From: Lachnospiraceae bacterium
Lineage (GTDB): Bacteria; Bacillota; Clostridia; Lachnospirales; Lachnospiraceae
Length of the DNA: 46,381 nucleotides
Direction of reading: 5' to 3'
Assembly: GCA_024692955.1 (NCBI GenBank)
Contig: JAILLW010000112.1
Coordinates: 1 to 46,381 of the forward strand
The notes below the pieces were generated by a model. The model had not been told where the DNA came from, did no database searches, and worked only from the letters and a program-made list of their open reading frames with translations. This document shows, piece after piece, positions 8,072-15,311 of the stretch. The position numbers and the translations under genes are program-made. Position 1 is the first letter of the stretch. Each line of letters starts with the position of its first letter.

Positions 8072-9286
8072 ATGCTGTCGAAGTTCCTTGTACTTGAACT
8101 CAAAAACAGCCTGAGAGCTGTCAGAAAGACCATTACGGGAGTTTTGATCGCACTATTCATACTGACTGTCGCGGCAGCGGCAGTCAGCTTTGTAATGGGG
8201 CGGGAAAACACCGTGAAGCCGCTTAAGGCCGCGATCGTTCTTGAGGACGAGGGCAGCCTTATGAAGATGCTCATCCGCTACATCTCCTATACGGACAGTG
8301 TGAGAGCCATCTCGGAGTTTGAGTATATGGACAGGGATGAGGCATTCGCGGCGCTGAATTCGAAGGATGCGGACCTGGTGATCGATATCCCGGAAAACTT
8401 CTTCAATGATGTCTATACCGGATTGAACCCGCCGCTCAACATCTATATGCGAAGGGACGGAGGATTGCTTGCGGAGCTCTTTGCCGAAGTGGTGCGGTCC
8501 GGAACGGAGTATGTCAGGATCGGGGAAGCGGCAGCCTACGCCTTCCTTGATGTGAATGCTTCCGGGGAATATACCCTTGTTCTTTCAAACGAGCATCCGG
8601 GCGATCATATCGCGAACGCCTACGCGGACAGGATCATGCGAAGGCAGAAACTTTTTGACACAAGTGTCATTTCCGGCTATGGGAGTCTTCATGCCGGACA
8701 GTTCTATTTCATGACCTTTCTCCTTGTACTGCTTCTGTACTCGGGACTCGGATTCGGATATCTTTATGACAGTGAAGAAGCGGCGGTGGAAAAGAAGCTT
8801 TCGATCTACGGAATAGGCCGTTTTACGGCCGCGCTTGTGAAGGAGTCGGTGATGACCCTCCATCTCTTTTTGCTTTCCCTTGTTGTTTCCGGAGGGACGC
8901 TCCTTCTGCAGAGATTTACGGAAACGGAACTCTTCCGGATTTCCGTTTCGGGCCTTCTTACGCTGCTTATGATCTCCTTCAGTGTGGCGGTGCTTTTAAA
9001 CCTGATCTATTCCGTTTCGAAGGACCCCTATGCGGCCGTACCGCTGATCCTGATCCTGATGGTGATCTTTCTTCTGCTCGGGGGGATGATCGTTCCGGCG
9101 GATCTTATGCCCTCCTGGGCCGCGATGCTCGGACGCCTTTCTCCCTTTACCTATATGAAAGGATTCTTTGAACGGTTCTTTTTTGACGGAAAGGAAGGCA
9201 CCCTTACGGCCCTTCTTCTTTTCCCGGTGGTATTTCTTTTACAGACGGCAGGTATCTTATGGAAAAGACACGAAAGCGATTCCTGA
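8072..9286 (+). CDS. ABC-2 type transporter permease (first)
   Basis: A 404-residue membrane protein with the ABC-2 exporter layout. One N-terminal helix (~22-43) is followed by an extracytoplasmic domain of about 160 residues. A cluster of five or six helices fills the C-terminal half (from about residue 210), including the segment LILILMVIFLLLGGMIVP. The start codon lies 3 bases after the previous stop with no clear ribosome site, so translation probably depends on coupling. The end overlaps the start of the second permease by 28 bases. With that protein and the ATPase it should form an exporter of peptides, lipids or drugs; the substrate cannot be deduced. Confidence 0.88.
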   Translation: MLSKFLVLELKNSLRAVRKTITGVLIALFILTVAAAAVSFVMGRENTVKPLKAAIVLEDEGSLMKMLIRYISYTDSVRAISEFEYMDRDEAFAALNSKDADLVIDIPENFFNDVYTGLNPPLNIYMRRDGGLLAELFAEVVRSGTEYVRIGEAAAYAFLDVNASGEYTLVLSNEHPGDHIANAYADRIMRRQKLFDTSVISGYGSLHAGQFYFMTFLLVLLLYSGLGFGYLYDSEEAAVEKKLSIYGIGRFTAALVKESVMTLHLFLLSLVVSGGTLLLQRFTETELFRISVSGLLTLLMISFSVAVLLNLIYSVSKDPYAAVPLILILMVIFLLLGGMIVPADLMPSWAAMLGRLSPFTYMKGFFERFFFDGKEGTLTALLLFPVVFLLQTAGILWKRHESDS

Positions 9287-10428
9287 CGGCGCTTAAGTCG
9301 GAAGCCATAAGCAAAATGACGGTCGCGACTCTCATCGCGATGCTGCTTGCCTGCGTTCTGATCACCGGGATCGGAGAACGTAAAAGGGAGGATATCCGGG
9401 TGGGGATCGTATCGGCCGGCGCGGAAAAAGAGTTCTTCGATGCGCTGTGCCGCGGGCTGAAGGAAGGATCCTTTTCCTGCCGGATCCTTGAAGACGAAGA
9501 GGAGCTTGCCCGGGCCGTGAAAACGGGAGAAGCCGATTACGGTTTCGTCCTTCACGGCGATGTGGATACGGCGCTTTCGGGAAGGGGAGCCGACCGGAGC
9601 GTCAGCTTCCTTACAACACCGTTCTCTCCTTACGGCGAGGTCGTAAAGGAGTGCTTTTACAGAGCTTATCTTGAAGCGCTGAGTGAATACCTGATCGGGG
9701 AGGAGGCATCGAAGGTCTTTGCCGGCGCGGATGATGCCCTTACGGAAGAGCTTAAGGAAAGGTATCGAGCGTACAGAAAGAGCGATCTGCTCTTTAATGT
9801 GAACATCGTCCGGACGGGCGAAGCGTCGGGCGCGGAAGAAGTGTCAGGCGCGGCAGAAGTGTCAGGCGCGGAAGAAGTGTCAGGCCAGGCAGAAGTGTCA
9901 GGCGCGGCAGAAGTGTCAGGCGCGGCAGAAGTGTCAGCGGAAGATCCTTCAGTAAAAGAAGGGATCATCCGGAATATGGTTCCGGCTGCCGGATATCGGG
10001 CGGTCATCATCGCAACTGCGGTATTTTTAAGCATCTTCGCGGCATACGGACGAAAATACGGCGGGGATCTCGGGAAAGTTACGGGCTGTATGGACGGATA
10101 TGAAAGGATCCGGACGATCCTTCTTTTCCTGCTGGCGGCGGCGCTTCCGGTGGTTCTTGCGGGGATCTTCATCAGCGTTTTGTCTGACGGCCGGGGAGCC
10201 GGGAGCATTCTTCCGGTCCTCCTTCGGATGACGGCCCTTACCGCTTACAGCATCCTGTGGACTATGATCTTCGGGAAACTGATCCGGCGGGAGGATACCT
10301 ATATGGCGATGGTGCCGGTGATCACGGGGGGACAGCTTCTTTTCGGCCTCGTGTACCTGAGCATGGGGGAATACCTGCCTGTCCTTTCGGTTTTGCGGGT
10401 GTTTTTCCCGGTGAGCATTTTGTTATAA
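9259..10428 (+). CDS. ABC-2 type transporter permease (second) with hexapeptide repeats
   Basis: A 389-residue partner of the preceding permease. There is a helix at ~20-36, then an extracytoplasmic region of about 200 residues, and several helices at the C-terminus. Just before the second helix, residues ~189-224 are six tandem six-residue repeats of the type (V/A)SGAEE or VSGAAE, encoded by 18-bp DNA repeats. They form an acidic, flexible stretch that should lie outside the membrane. The C-terminus looks shorter than usual (it ends FFPVSILL), so the last helix may be truncated. It overlaps the upstream gene by 28 bases, and the sigma factor gene starts 12 bases after its stop. The family call rests on topology and context more than on a signature motif. 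Confidence 0.83.
   Translation: MEKTRKRFLTALKSEAISKMTVATLIAMLLACVLITGIGERKREDIRVGIVSAGAEKEFFDALCRGLKEGSFSCRILEDEEELARAVKTGEADYGFVLHGDVDTALSGRGADRSVSFLTTPFSPYGEVVKECFYRAYLEALSEYLIGEEASKVFAGADDALTEELKERYRAYRKSDLLFNVNIVRTGEASGAEEVSGAAEVSGAEEVSGQAEVSGAAEVSGAAEVSAEDPSVKEGIIRNMVPAAGYRAVIIATAVFLSIFAAYGRKYGGDLGKVTGCMDGYERIRTILLFLLAAALPVVLAGIFISVLSDGRGAGSILPVLLRMTALTAYSILWTMIFGKLIRREDTYMAMVPVITGGQLLFGLVYLSMGEYLPVLSVLRVFFPVSILL
9823..9930 (+). repeat. Six 18-bp tandem repeats inside the second permease gene
   Basis: Six consecutive units close to GTGTCAGGCGCGGAAGAA, in frame, with a seventh partial unit (GTGTCAGCGGAAGAT). Units differ mainly at GAA/GCA (Glu/Ala) and once at GGCCAG (Gly-Gln). Near identity implies recent slippage or unequal crossover. 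Confidence 0.95.
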
Positions 10429-10440
10429 AAAGAGGTAATT

Positions 10441-11064
10441 ATGGAAGACAACCGGTTCGATCTTTGTATGGAAAGGCTGAAAGCGGGCGATAAGGACGCT
10501 CTGCGCGAGATCTATACGGCTTACGGTCCGTATATCTTTCATTTTATCCTCGGGATCCTGAAATCGAGAGAGGATGCCGAGGATGTGACGAGCGAATTCT
10601 TTATCCGCCTCTGGAAGAGCGCAGAGAAGTATAAGCCCGGAGGCGGGCACAAGACCTATATCACTACGATCGCGAGAAATATGGCGATCGATCATCTGCG
10701 TTCAAGGGGGAAAGAATCCCTGATCGAAGATATTTTTCCACAAAACGGGGAAGGTTCCGACGTATATACTACAGAGGAGCGGATCGTCGCCGGTGAAGGC
10801 GGTGCCGTCGGCATGCTTAATGATGCGGACGGCGGCGTTCCGGAAGATGCGGATGTGACTGCCGAGAGCGCGGTGCAGAAGGTGGCCATGGAAGAGGCGC
10901 TTTCGAAGCTGAAGCCCCCCGAACCGCAGATCATTCATATGAAGTTCGCTCTTGACATGACATTTGCGGAGATCGCGCAGGTATTGATGATCCCTTTGGG
11001 TACGGTGACCTGGAAATACCGGGAAGCCATCGGGAAGTTAAGGAGGTGCGGTTATGCCTTCTGA
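10441..11064 (+). CDS. ECF-type RNA polymerase sigma factor
   Basis: A 207-residue sigma-70 family factor with only regions 2 and 4. Region 2 spans residues ~14-90, with the conserved DAEDVTSEFFIRLW element and the DNA-binding part TTIARNMAIDHLR. Region 4 spans ~150-202, with a helix-turn-helix (TFAEIAQVLMIPLGTVTWKYREAIGKLRR). The linker between them (~91-148) is longer than usual and acidic. AGAGG precedes the ATG. The gene overlaps the next one by 11 bases. That gene encodes a membrane protein with a cytoplasmic N-terminus, the usual arrangement for a sigma factor and its anti-sigma. Its target promoters, and whether it controls the exporter operon or the VWA lipoprotein downstream, are unknown. 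Confidence 0.93.
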   Translation: MEDNRFDLCMERLKAGDKDALREIYTAYGPYIFHFILGILKSREDAEDVTSEFFIRLWKSAEKYKPGGGHKTYITTIARNMAIDHLRSRGKESLIEDIFPQNGEGSDVYTTEERIVAGEGGAVGMLNDADGGVPEDADVTAESAVQKVAMEEALSKLKPPEPQIIHMKFALDMTFAEIAQVLMIPLGTVTWKYREAIGKLRRCGYAF

Positions 11065-12070
11065 TTTTGAAAAAGAATACAAAGAGTATATCGAAAGCGA
11101 TATGCCGGATCTCTGGGGCAGGATCGAAGCCGGGATCGCGAAAGAACAGGCCGGAGGAAGTAAGACCCGAGAAAGCGAGATCGGATTCACGAAAGCGCAG
11201 GCCGGAGGAAGAAAGACCCGAGAAAGCGAGATCGGACTCACGAAAGCGCAGGCCGTAGGGAACGGAGAAGAAAACACTATAACTTCTGCGGTGCCGGAAA
11301 TTCAAAAGGACAGGGTGGTCAGATGGCCTTTCGCGGTACGCAGGATCGGACAGATCGCAGCGGTTGCAGCCATCGGGCTTGTCTCCCTCGGCGCTGTCAT
11401 GATGTTCTCCCGCGGAAAGAATCTTTCCACGGCGAAAAACGCGGCGTCGGAGGCTGCGGCACCTGCGCCCATGGAAGCTGCCGAAAGTGCCTCGGAGGCG
11501 GCATATGAAGATGCTGCGGATTCGTGGGATATGGCGGAGGCCGCGGCGGATTATGCGGCACCCGAAGAAGCGGAGGCTTCCCGTAATGATGCGGCGGAGA
11601 CTTCGGGCATGGCGGATGCGACCTATGATACCGGTACGGCAACGGCGGCGGAATCGGAAGAAGCGGCCGAATATGCTGCCGAATACTCCGATGCTGAGGA
11701 TGATATGAAAGATGCGGCCGAGGCCGAAAAGAACGAGAAAACGGCTCGCGGATCCTTAATGATCGGCGAAGATTATGATCCGGACAGGATCCTGATGGTG
11801 GAAAAGGCAGAGCTTCTTTCCGTCAGAGAACTTTCGGAAGAGGAAGAGGAAGACTTCAGGGATGCTTCGGATAAAGAATACCGGTATATTCTTGAGTTCC
11901 GGGACAATGACCGGACGATCCGCTGCCTGCTTTCCGAAGAGAATGCGGAAAAAGCGGAATCCACCGGAAGACTTCCCGTGGCAGGAGACGCCTGCCGGAT
12001 CTTCCTTATGGAAATCCCCGGTATCGAAGGCTCCGATCCTTCTTTTGAACTCATCGGTTTCGGAGAATGA
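11054..12070 (+). CDS. Membrane-bound anti-sigma-like protein with Ala/Glu-rich outer domain
   Basis: 338 residues. The N-terminus (1-97) is probably cytoplasmic, with a MPDLWGRIEAGI element near the start, a motif I associate with proteins that accompany ECF sigma factors in Clostridia. One transmembrane helix lies at ~98-118. Residues ~128-235 are dominated by Ala and Glu, and a final ~95-residue domain (from RGSLMIGEDYDPDRI) could be folded. Residues 32-65 are two copies of a 17-residue repeat (QAGG[S/R]KTRESEIG[F/L]TKA) encoded by 51-bp tandem DNA repeats, so the cytoplasmic part has been expanded. Role as anti-sigma factor is inferred from position and topology; no zinc-binding HxxxCxxC motif is present. 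The stop codon lies inside the first REP-like palindrome. Confidence 0.8.
   Translation: MPSDFEKEYKEYIESDMPDLWGRIEAGIAKEQAGGSKTRESEIGFTKAQAGGRKTRESEIGLTKAQAVGNGEENTITSAVPEIQKDRVVRWPFAVRRIGQIAAVAAIGLVSLGAVMMFSRGKNLSTAKNAASEAAAPAPMEAAESASEAAYEDAADSWDMAEAAADYAAPEEAEASRNDAAETSGMADATYDTGTATAAESEEAAEYAAEYSDAEDDMKDAAEAEKNEKTARGSLMIGEDYDPDRILMVEKAELLSVRELSEEEEEDFRDASDKEYRYILEFRDNDRTIRCLLSEENAEKAESTGRLPVAGDACRIFLMEIPGIEGSDPSFELIGFGE
11147..11248 (+). repeat. Two 51-bp tandem repeats in the anti-sigma gene
   Basis: Units 11147-11197 and 11198-11248 are nearly identical and in frame, and the beginning of a third follows (CAGGCCGTAGGG). Each encodes 17 residues of the cytoplasmic part. Confidence 0.95.
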
Positions 12071-12157
12071 CCCCCGGGGAATAATGGCCCCCGGGGACGG
12101 GGTTAGTGGTCCATTTTTCGAAAATGACCCCCGGGGACGGGGTTAGTGGTCCATTTT
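12067..12157. repeat. Cluster of REP-like palindromes (copies A-C)
   Basis: A partial copy (12067-12080) is followed by two full copies (12083-12118 and 12121-12157). The core of the full copies is CCCCCGGGGACGGGGTTAG, followed by TGGTCCATTTT. Each full copy can fold back: an outer AAAATG/CATTTT arm and an inner CCCCGGGG palindrome. The stop codon of the anti-sigma gene is inside copy A. Confidence 0.85.
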
Positions 12158-12185
12158 CTCCAAAACGTACTGACGGCGCCCATCC

Positions 12186-12318
12186 GCGGACAATATGTTC
12201 CCGGCACATGCTTACCGGCGACGCGAGCCACGGCGACGGAAAAAGCCCATACACGACAGCCTTTTCCGTGTGTCTCGCGACCTCACGCAAATCGTGCCTG
12301 AGAACATATTGAGTCCGC
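12186..12318. repeat. Long imperfect hairpin element between REP-like copies
   Basis: About 133 bases that fold into a nested imperfect hairpin. From the outside in, the arms are GCGGAC/GTCCGC (6 bp), AATATGTTC/GAACATATT (9 bp), GGCAC/GTGCC (5 bp), CGCGAG/CTCGCG (6 bp) and ACGGAAAA/TTTTCCGT (8 bp), separated by small bulges and loops. Direct REP-like copies stand on both sides (12121-12157 and 12331-12368). It could be a non-autonomous mobile element or a structured RNA; I cannot tell which. It contains no credible gene. Confidence 0.75.
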
Positions 12319-12330
12319 ATCTGCCGCCTG

Positions 12331-12368
12331 AAAATGCCCCCCGGGGACGGGGTTATGGGGCCATTTTT
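12331..12368. repeat. REP-like palindrome (copy D)
   Basis: Same orientation as copies B and C. It differs near the end (TTATGGGGCC instead of TTAGTGGTCC). It closes the right side of the imperfect hairpin element. Confidence 0.85.
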
Positions 12369-12407
12369 CTATTAGGGAAAGCCTGGCGAGGAGGGATCCT
12401 TTTGAAA

Positions 12408-13040
12408 TGTGTTGCAGGAGACGATTTTCCCGCTCCGCAACACATTTTTGCGCGGCCGCGAGAGAAGAATTGAATAGAAATGAGAAGAAATGTGTTGCAG
12501 GGGACGATTTTCCAGCTCCGCAACACGCTTTCGCGCGGCCGCGAGAGATGAATTGAATAGAAATGAGAAGAAATGTGTTGCAGGAGACGATTTTCCCGCT
12601 CCGCAACACATTTTTGCGCCGCCGTGTGAGCTGAATTGAATAGAAATGCGATGAAACGTGTTGCAGGAGACGATTTTTGCGCTCCGCAACACATTTTTGC
12701 GCCGCCGCGAGAGAAGAATTGAATAGAAATGAGAAGAAATGTGTTGCAGGGGACGATTTTTGCGCTCCGCAACACATTTTTGCGCGGCCGCGAGAGAAGA
12801 ATTGAATAGAAATGAGAAGAAATGTGTTGCAGGGGACGATTTTTGCGTTTCGCAACACATTTTCGCGCCGCCGCGAGAGAAGAATTGAATTGATATGCGA
12901 TGAAACGTGTTGCAGGGGACGATTTTCCTGCTCCGCAACACATTTTTGCGCCGCCGTGTGAGCTGAATTGAATTGAAATGCGATGAAACGTGTTGCAGGG
13001 GACGATTTTCCAGCGCCGCAACACATTTTTGCGCCGCCGC
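12408..13040. repeat. Tandem array: eight units of 83 bp, each with a hairpin
   Basis: Units begin at 12408, 12491, 12574, 12657, 12740, 12823, 12906 and 12989, exactly 83 bases apart. The eighth is cut after ~50 bases. Each unit opens with TGTGTTGC (or CGTGTTGC), a 21-base loop containing GACGATTTT, then GCAACACA and a T-run. With flanking bases the stem reaches 11 bp (AAATGTGTTGC/GCAACACATTT). Next come a GC-rich element (GCGCGGCCGCG or GCGCCGCCGCG) and an A-rich tail (GAATTGAATAGAAATG). Unit-to-unit variation is small. The whole unit repeats, so this is not a CRISPR array. No gene is supported here on either strand. Confidence 0.95.
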
Positions 13041-13091
13041 AAAACTAATGCCCGCGCCGCCGCAAAACTAATGTCCGCGCCGCCGCAAAAA
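13031..13091. repeat. 23-bp tandem repeat at the right end of the 83-bp array
   Basis: GCGCCGCCGCAAAACTAATG plus three bases occurs twice (13031-13053, 13054-13076), followed by a partial third copy. It grows out of the GC-rich element of the eighth 83-bp unit, so it is a separate amplification. The ~110 bases from here to the lipoprotein gene show no clear promoter. Confidence 0.85.
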
Positions 13092-13204
13092 AAAATTGGA
13101 AATTTCCCATAAAAATCCATAGGCCCCTCCGTATATATGACAGATACGAAAAACAAAGCGTTTTTCGAAAGCGGAAAAAGCGTTGAAAACAGGAGGAGCT
13201 TATT

Positions 13205-15007
13205 ATGTTGAAGAAGAATCTTATCGTTGCAAGAGTACTTACCGTGATTTTGACCGTATCCACAGTGATGAGTGCCTTTACAGGCTGCGGAAAAGACCGG
13301 AATACCGCGACCGCACCGGCGGGCGATGAGTATATGACCGCACCGGCGGGCGATGAGGCTGCGACCGAGTCCGAGGCATCCCCTTCTTTGGAAAGCAGGG
13401 ACAATTCCGGAAGAGATCTGAAGGGCAGGATCTCCGATATTGCATCGGCCGAATCCGAAACCTGGTATGAGCCCACGGAATCGGCTGCCGAAGAGAGCTG
13501 TGACGACAGCTTAGCAAGGGATTATATCTATAACGGCTGTATCGTGCCGGATGACGGATACTATGACGGATATTACAAAGATTCCTCCTTCTATCCCGGC
13601 GGTGAAGAATACACGAAGGCTGAGGAGAACGGTTTTTCCCTGGCGGCCACCGAACCCCTTTCCACTTTCTCGGCGGATGTGGATACCGCTTCCTACGCAA
13701 ATGTAAGAAGGATGATCCTTGACGGATACCCGGCTGAGGCCATCGATCCGAACGCGGTACGTCCCGAGGAATTCCTGAACTATTTCTCTTATGATCTGAA
13801 AGAGCCCAAACGGGGCGAAAAGTTCGGCCTTACCAAAGAAATGAGTGCCTGCCCCTGGAATCCGGATCATGAACTTCTGATGGTCGGCATGAAAACAAAG
13901 CCCATAGACCGTGAGGATGCGAAGCCCACGAACCTTGTATTCCTGATCGATGTTTCCGGTTCCATGTTCGGAGACGACCGTCTCGGACTGCTGCAGAAGT
14001 CCTTCAAGGAGCTTACAAAGGAACTCAACGAAAATGACCGCGTATCCATCGTAACCTATGCAAGCGGCGTAAAGGCCGTACTTGAAGGCGCGACGGGTGA
14101 GGATCAAAAAGAGATCATCGCGGCGCTTGACGGGCTTACCGCGGGCGGAAGCACCAACGGCGAAGGCGGACTGAAGCTTGCCTATGAGCTGGCGGAAGAA
14201 AACTTTATCGAAGACGGCAACAACCGCGTGATCCTGGCAACGGACGGCGACCTCAACGTAGGAATCTCCAGCGAGGACGAGCTCCGCAAGTTCATTGAAA
14301 AGAAGCGTAAAAGCGGTGTATACCTTTCGGTACTGGGCTTCGGAACCGGCAATCTCAAGGACAGCAAAATGGAGACCCTGGCGGATTACGGCAACGGCAA
14401 TTATTCCTATATCGATTCCCTGATGGAAGCAAGGAAGGTGCTGGTAAGCGAAATGAGCGCGACCCTTGAGACCGTGGCGGATGATGTGAAGCTTCAGGTG
14501 GAGTTCAATCCCGCTTATGTGAGCGCGTACCGCCTCATCGGCTACGAAAACCGGATGCTCCAGGCAACGGACTTCAACGATGATACGAAGGACGCGGGTG
14601 AGATCGGCGCGGGACACTCCGTGATAGCCCTCTACGAGATCATCCCGGCCGGCAGCAGGGATGCCATCAGCCTGAAATACGGAAAGAATCGGGATGCGGA
14701 CGACTTTGACGGCGAATATGCCACCCTCTCCGTAAGATACAAGGAGCCCGGTGAGGAAAAGTCAAAACTCACCGACGTTGTGATCGATTCCGATGACTAC
14801 AGCAGGAAACCCGGTGACGACTTCCTCTTCGCTTCGGCAGTGGCTGAATTTGCACAGATCCTGGCGGACAGCCCGAACAGGGGCGATGCCACCTTCGAAA
14901 GCGTAATGGATCTTCTCCGGGATGCGGACCTCGGAGATGATGAATACAAAGAGGAATTCACCTATCTCGTACAGACTCTCCTTATGGAAGAGCGCAGAAG
15001 CAACTGA
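13205..15007 (+). CDS. VWA-domain lipoprotein, YfbK-like
   Basis: 600 residues. There is a lipoprotein-type signal (a charged start, a hydrophobic stretch, then AFTGC, lipid-modified Cys at residue 28) and a disordered, acidic segment to ~150. The YfbK-type N-terminal domain (TFSADVDTASYANVRRMI) follows. A von Willebrand A domain has an intact metal site DVSGS at residues 249-253. The C-terminal DUF3520-like region lies near the end (FASAVAEFAQILADS). Such proteins are exposed outside the membrane and bind a divalent cation and partner proteins; the exact role is not established. ECF sigma/anti-sigma pairs are frequent neighbours of this family, and one lies upstream here, separated by the repeat array. 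A strong ribosome site (AGGAGG) precedes the ATG. Confidence 0.92.
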   Translation: MLKKNLIVARVLTVILTVSTVMSAFTGCGKDRNTATAPAGDEYMTAPAGDEAATESEASPSLESRDNSGRDLKGRISDIASAESETWYEPTESAAEESCDDSLARDYIYNGCIVPDDGYYDGYYKDSSFYPGGEEYTKAEENGFSLAATEPLSTFSADVDTASYANVRRMILDGYPAEAIDPNAVRPEEFLNYFSYDLKEPKRGEKFGLTKEMSACPWNPDHELLMVGMKTKPIDREDAKPTNLVFLIDVSGSMFGDDRLGLLQKSFKELTKELNENDRVSIVTYASGVKAVLEGATGEDQKEIIAALDGLTAGGSTNGEGGLKLAYELAEENFIEDGNNRVILATDGDLNVGISSEDELRKFIEKKRKSGVYLSVLGFGTGNLKDSKMETLADYGNGNYSYIDSLMEARKVLVSEMSATLETVADDVKLQVEFNPAYVSAYRLIGYENRMLQATDFNDDTKDAGEIGAGHSVIALYEIIPAGSRDAISLKYGKNRDADDFDGEYATLSVRYKEPGEEKSKLTDVVIDSDDYSRKPGDDFLFASAVAEFAQILADSPNRGDATFESVMDLLRDADLGDDEYKEEFTYLVQTLLMEERRSN

Positions 15008-15053
15008 CAGGAAGCTCCCCTGTAAAGATCCTTCCGTTTTCCGCCTTCCGGGG

Positions 15054-15260
15054 TTCATTTTCGGACACAATGTGCCGATATAATGAATAGAAAAGTACAG
15101 GTCCTATCGTTGAAAAGATCTTATCGGCGATTTGATCCACAGTAAGCGGCAGGGCTTCGGAAAGGAAAACGGAAGGATAAACAAATGAAGAAAGCAAAAT
15201 GAGACAGGGCCTCGCGGATAGAGCGGGTCCTGTTCGTCTGTCCCGGTATTTTTTCCCGCG
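15054..15260 (+). other. Gene-free stretch with promoter-like and hairpin elements; possible small RNA or leader
   Basis: The ~300 bases between the lipoprotein and MATE genes hold no convincing gene. A good TATAAT lies at 15079-15084 with a weak TTCATT upstream. Further on, ACAGGGCC (15204-15211) can pair with GGTCCTGT (15226-15233). A short CGGG/CCCG pairing ending before a T-run (15248-15254) would exclude it. No riboswitch consensus is recognised. A five-codon reading frame with a ribosome site (MKKAK, near 15185) also occurs here. Confidence 0.3.
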
Positions 15261-15291
15261 ATGTTTGTCTGTTCTTTTGTAGGTGCATTTG

Positions 15292-15300
15292 TGATATACT
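15292..15300 (+). promoter_or_regulatory. Extended -10 promoter immediately before the MATE gene
   Basis: TGATATACT (TGN plus TATACT) ends 11 bases before the start codon, predicting a leader of about 5 bases. No good -35 element and no ribosome site is seen. Confidence 0.65.
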
Positions 15301-15311
15301 AAACGTTAATT

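Noticed and set aside
12106..12473. Short plus-strand frames through the REP-like copies
   Set aside because: They translate the palindromes (TPGDGVSGPF-type peptides) and have no start context.
12408..13040. CRISPR array
   Set aside because: The complete 83-bp unit is repeated, including what would be spacers, and no cas gene is in the window.
13096..13140. Promoter for the VWA lipoprotein (TTGGAA and TATATA-like bases)
   Set aside because: Spacing between the two elements does not fit a sigma-A promoter; the ECF sigma factor may use an unknown element there.
12283..13156. Long minus-strand open frames (189-267 codons) across the 83-bp array
   Set aside because: They arise because the repeat lacks stop triplets on that strand; all three frames are open together, there is no ribosome site, and composition is low-complexity. 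Recorded as a finding but not as a gene.
15185..15202. Five-codon leader peptide (MKKAK) with a ribosome site before the second MATE gene
   Set aside because: Too short to judge, and no antibiotic-type attenuator structure is convincing around it.
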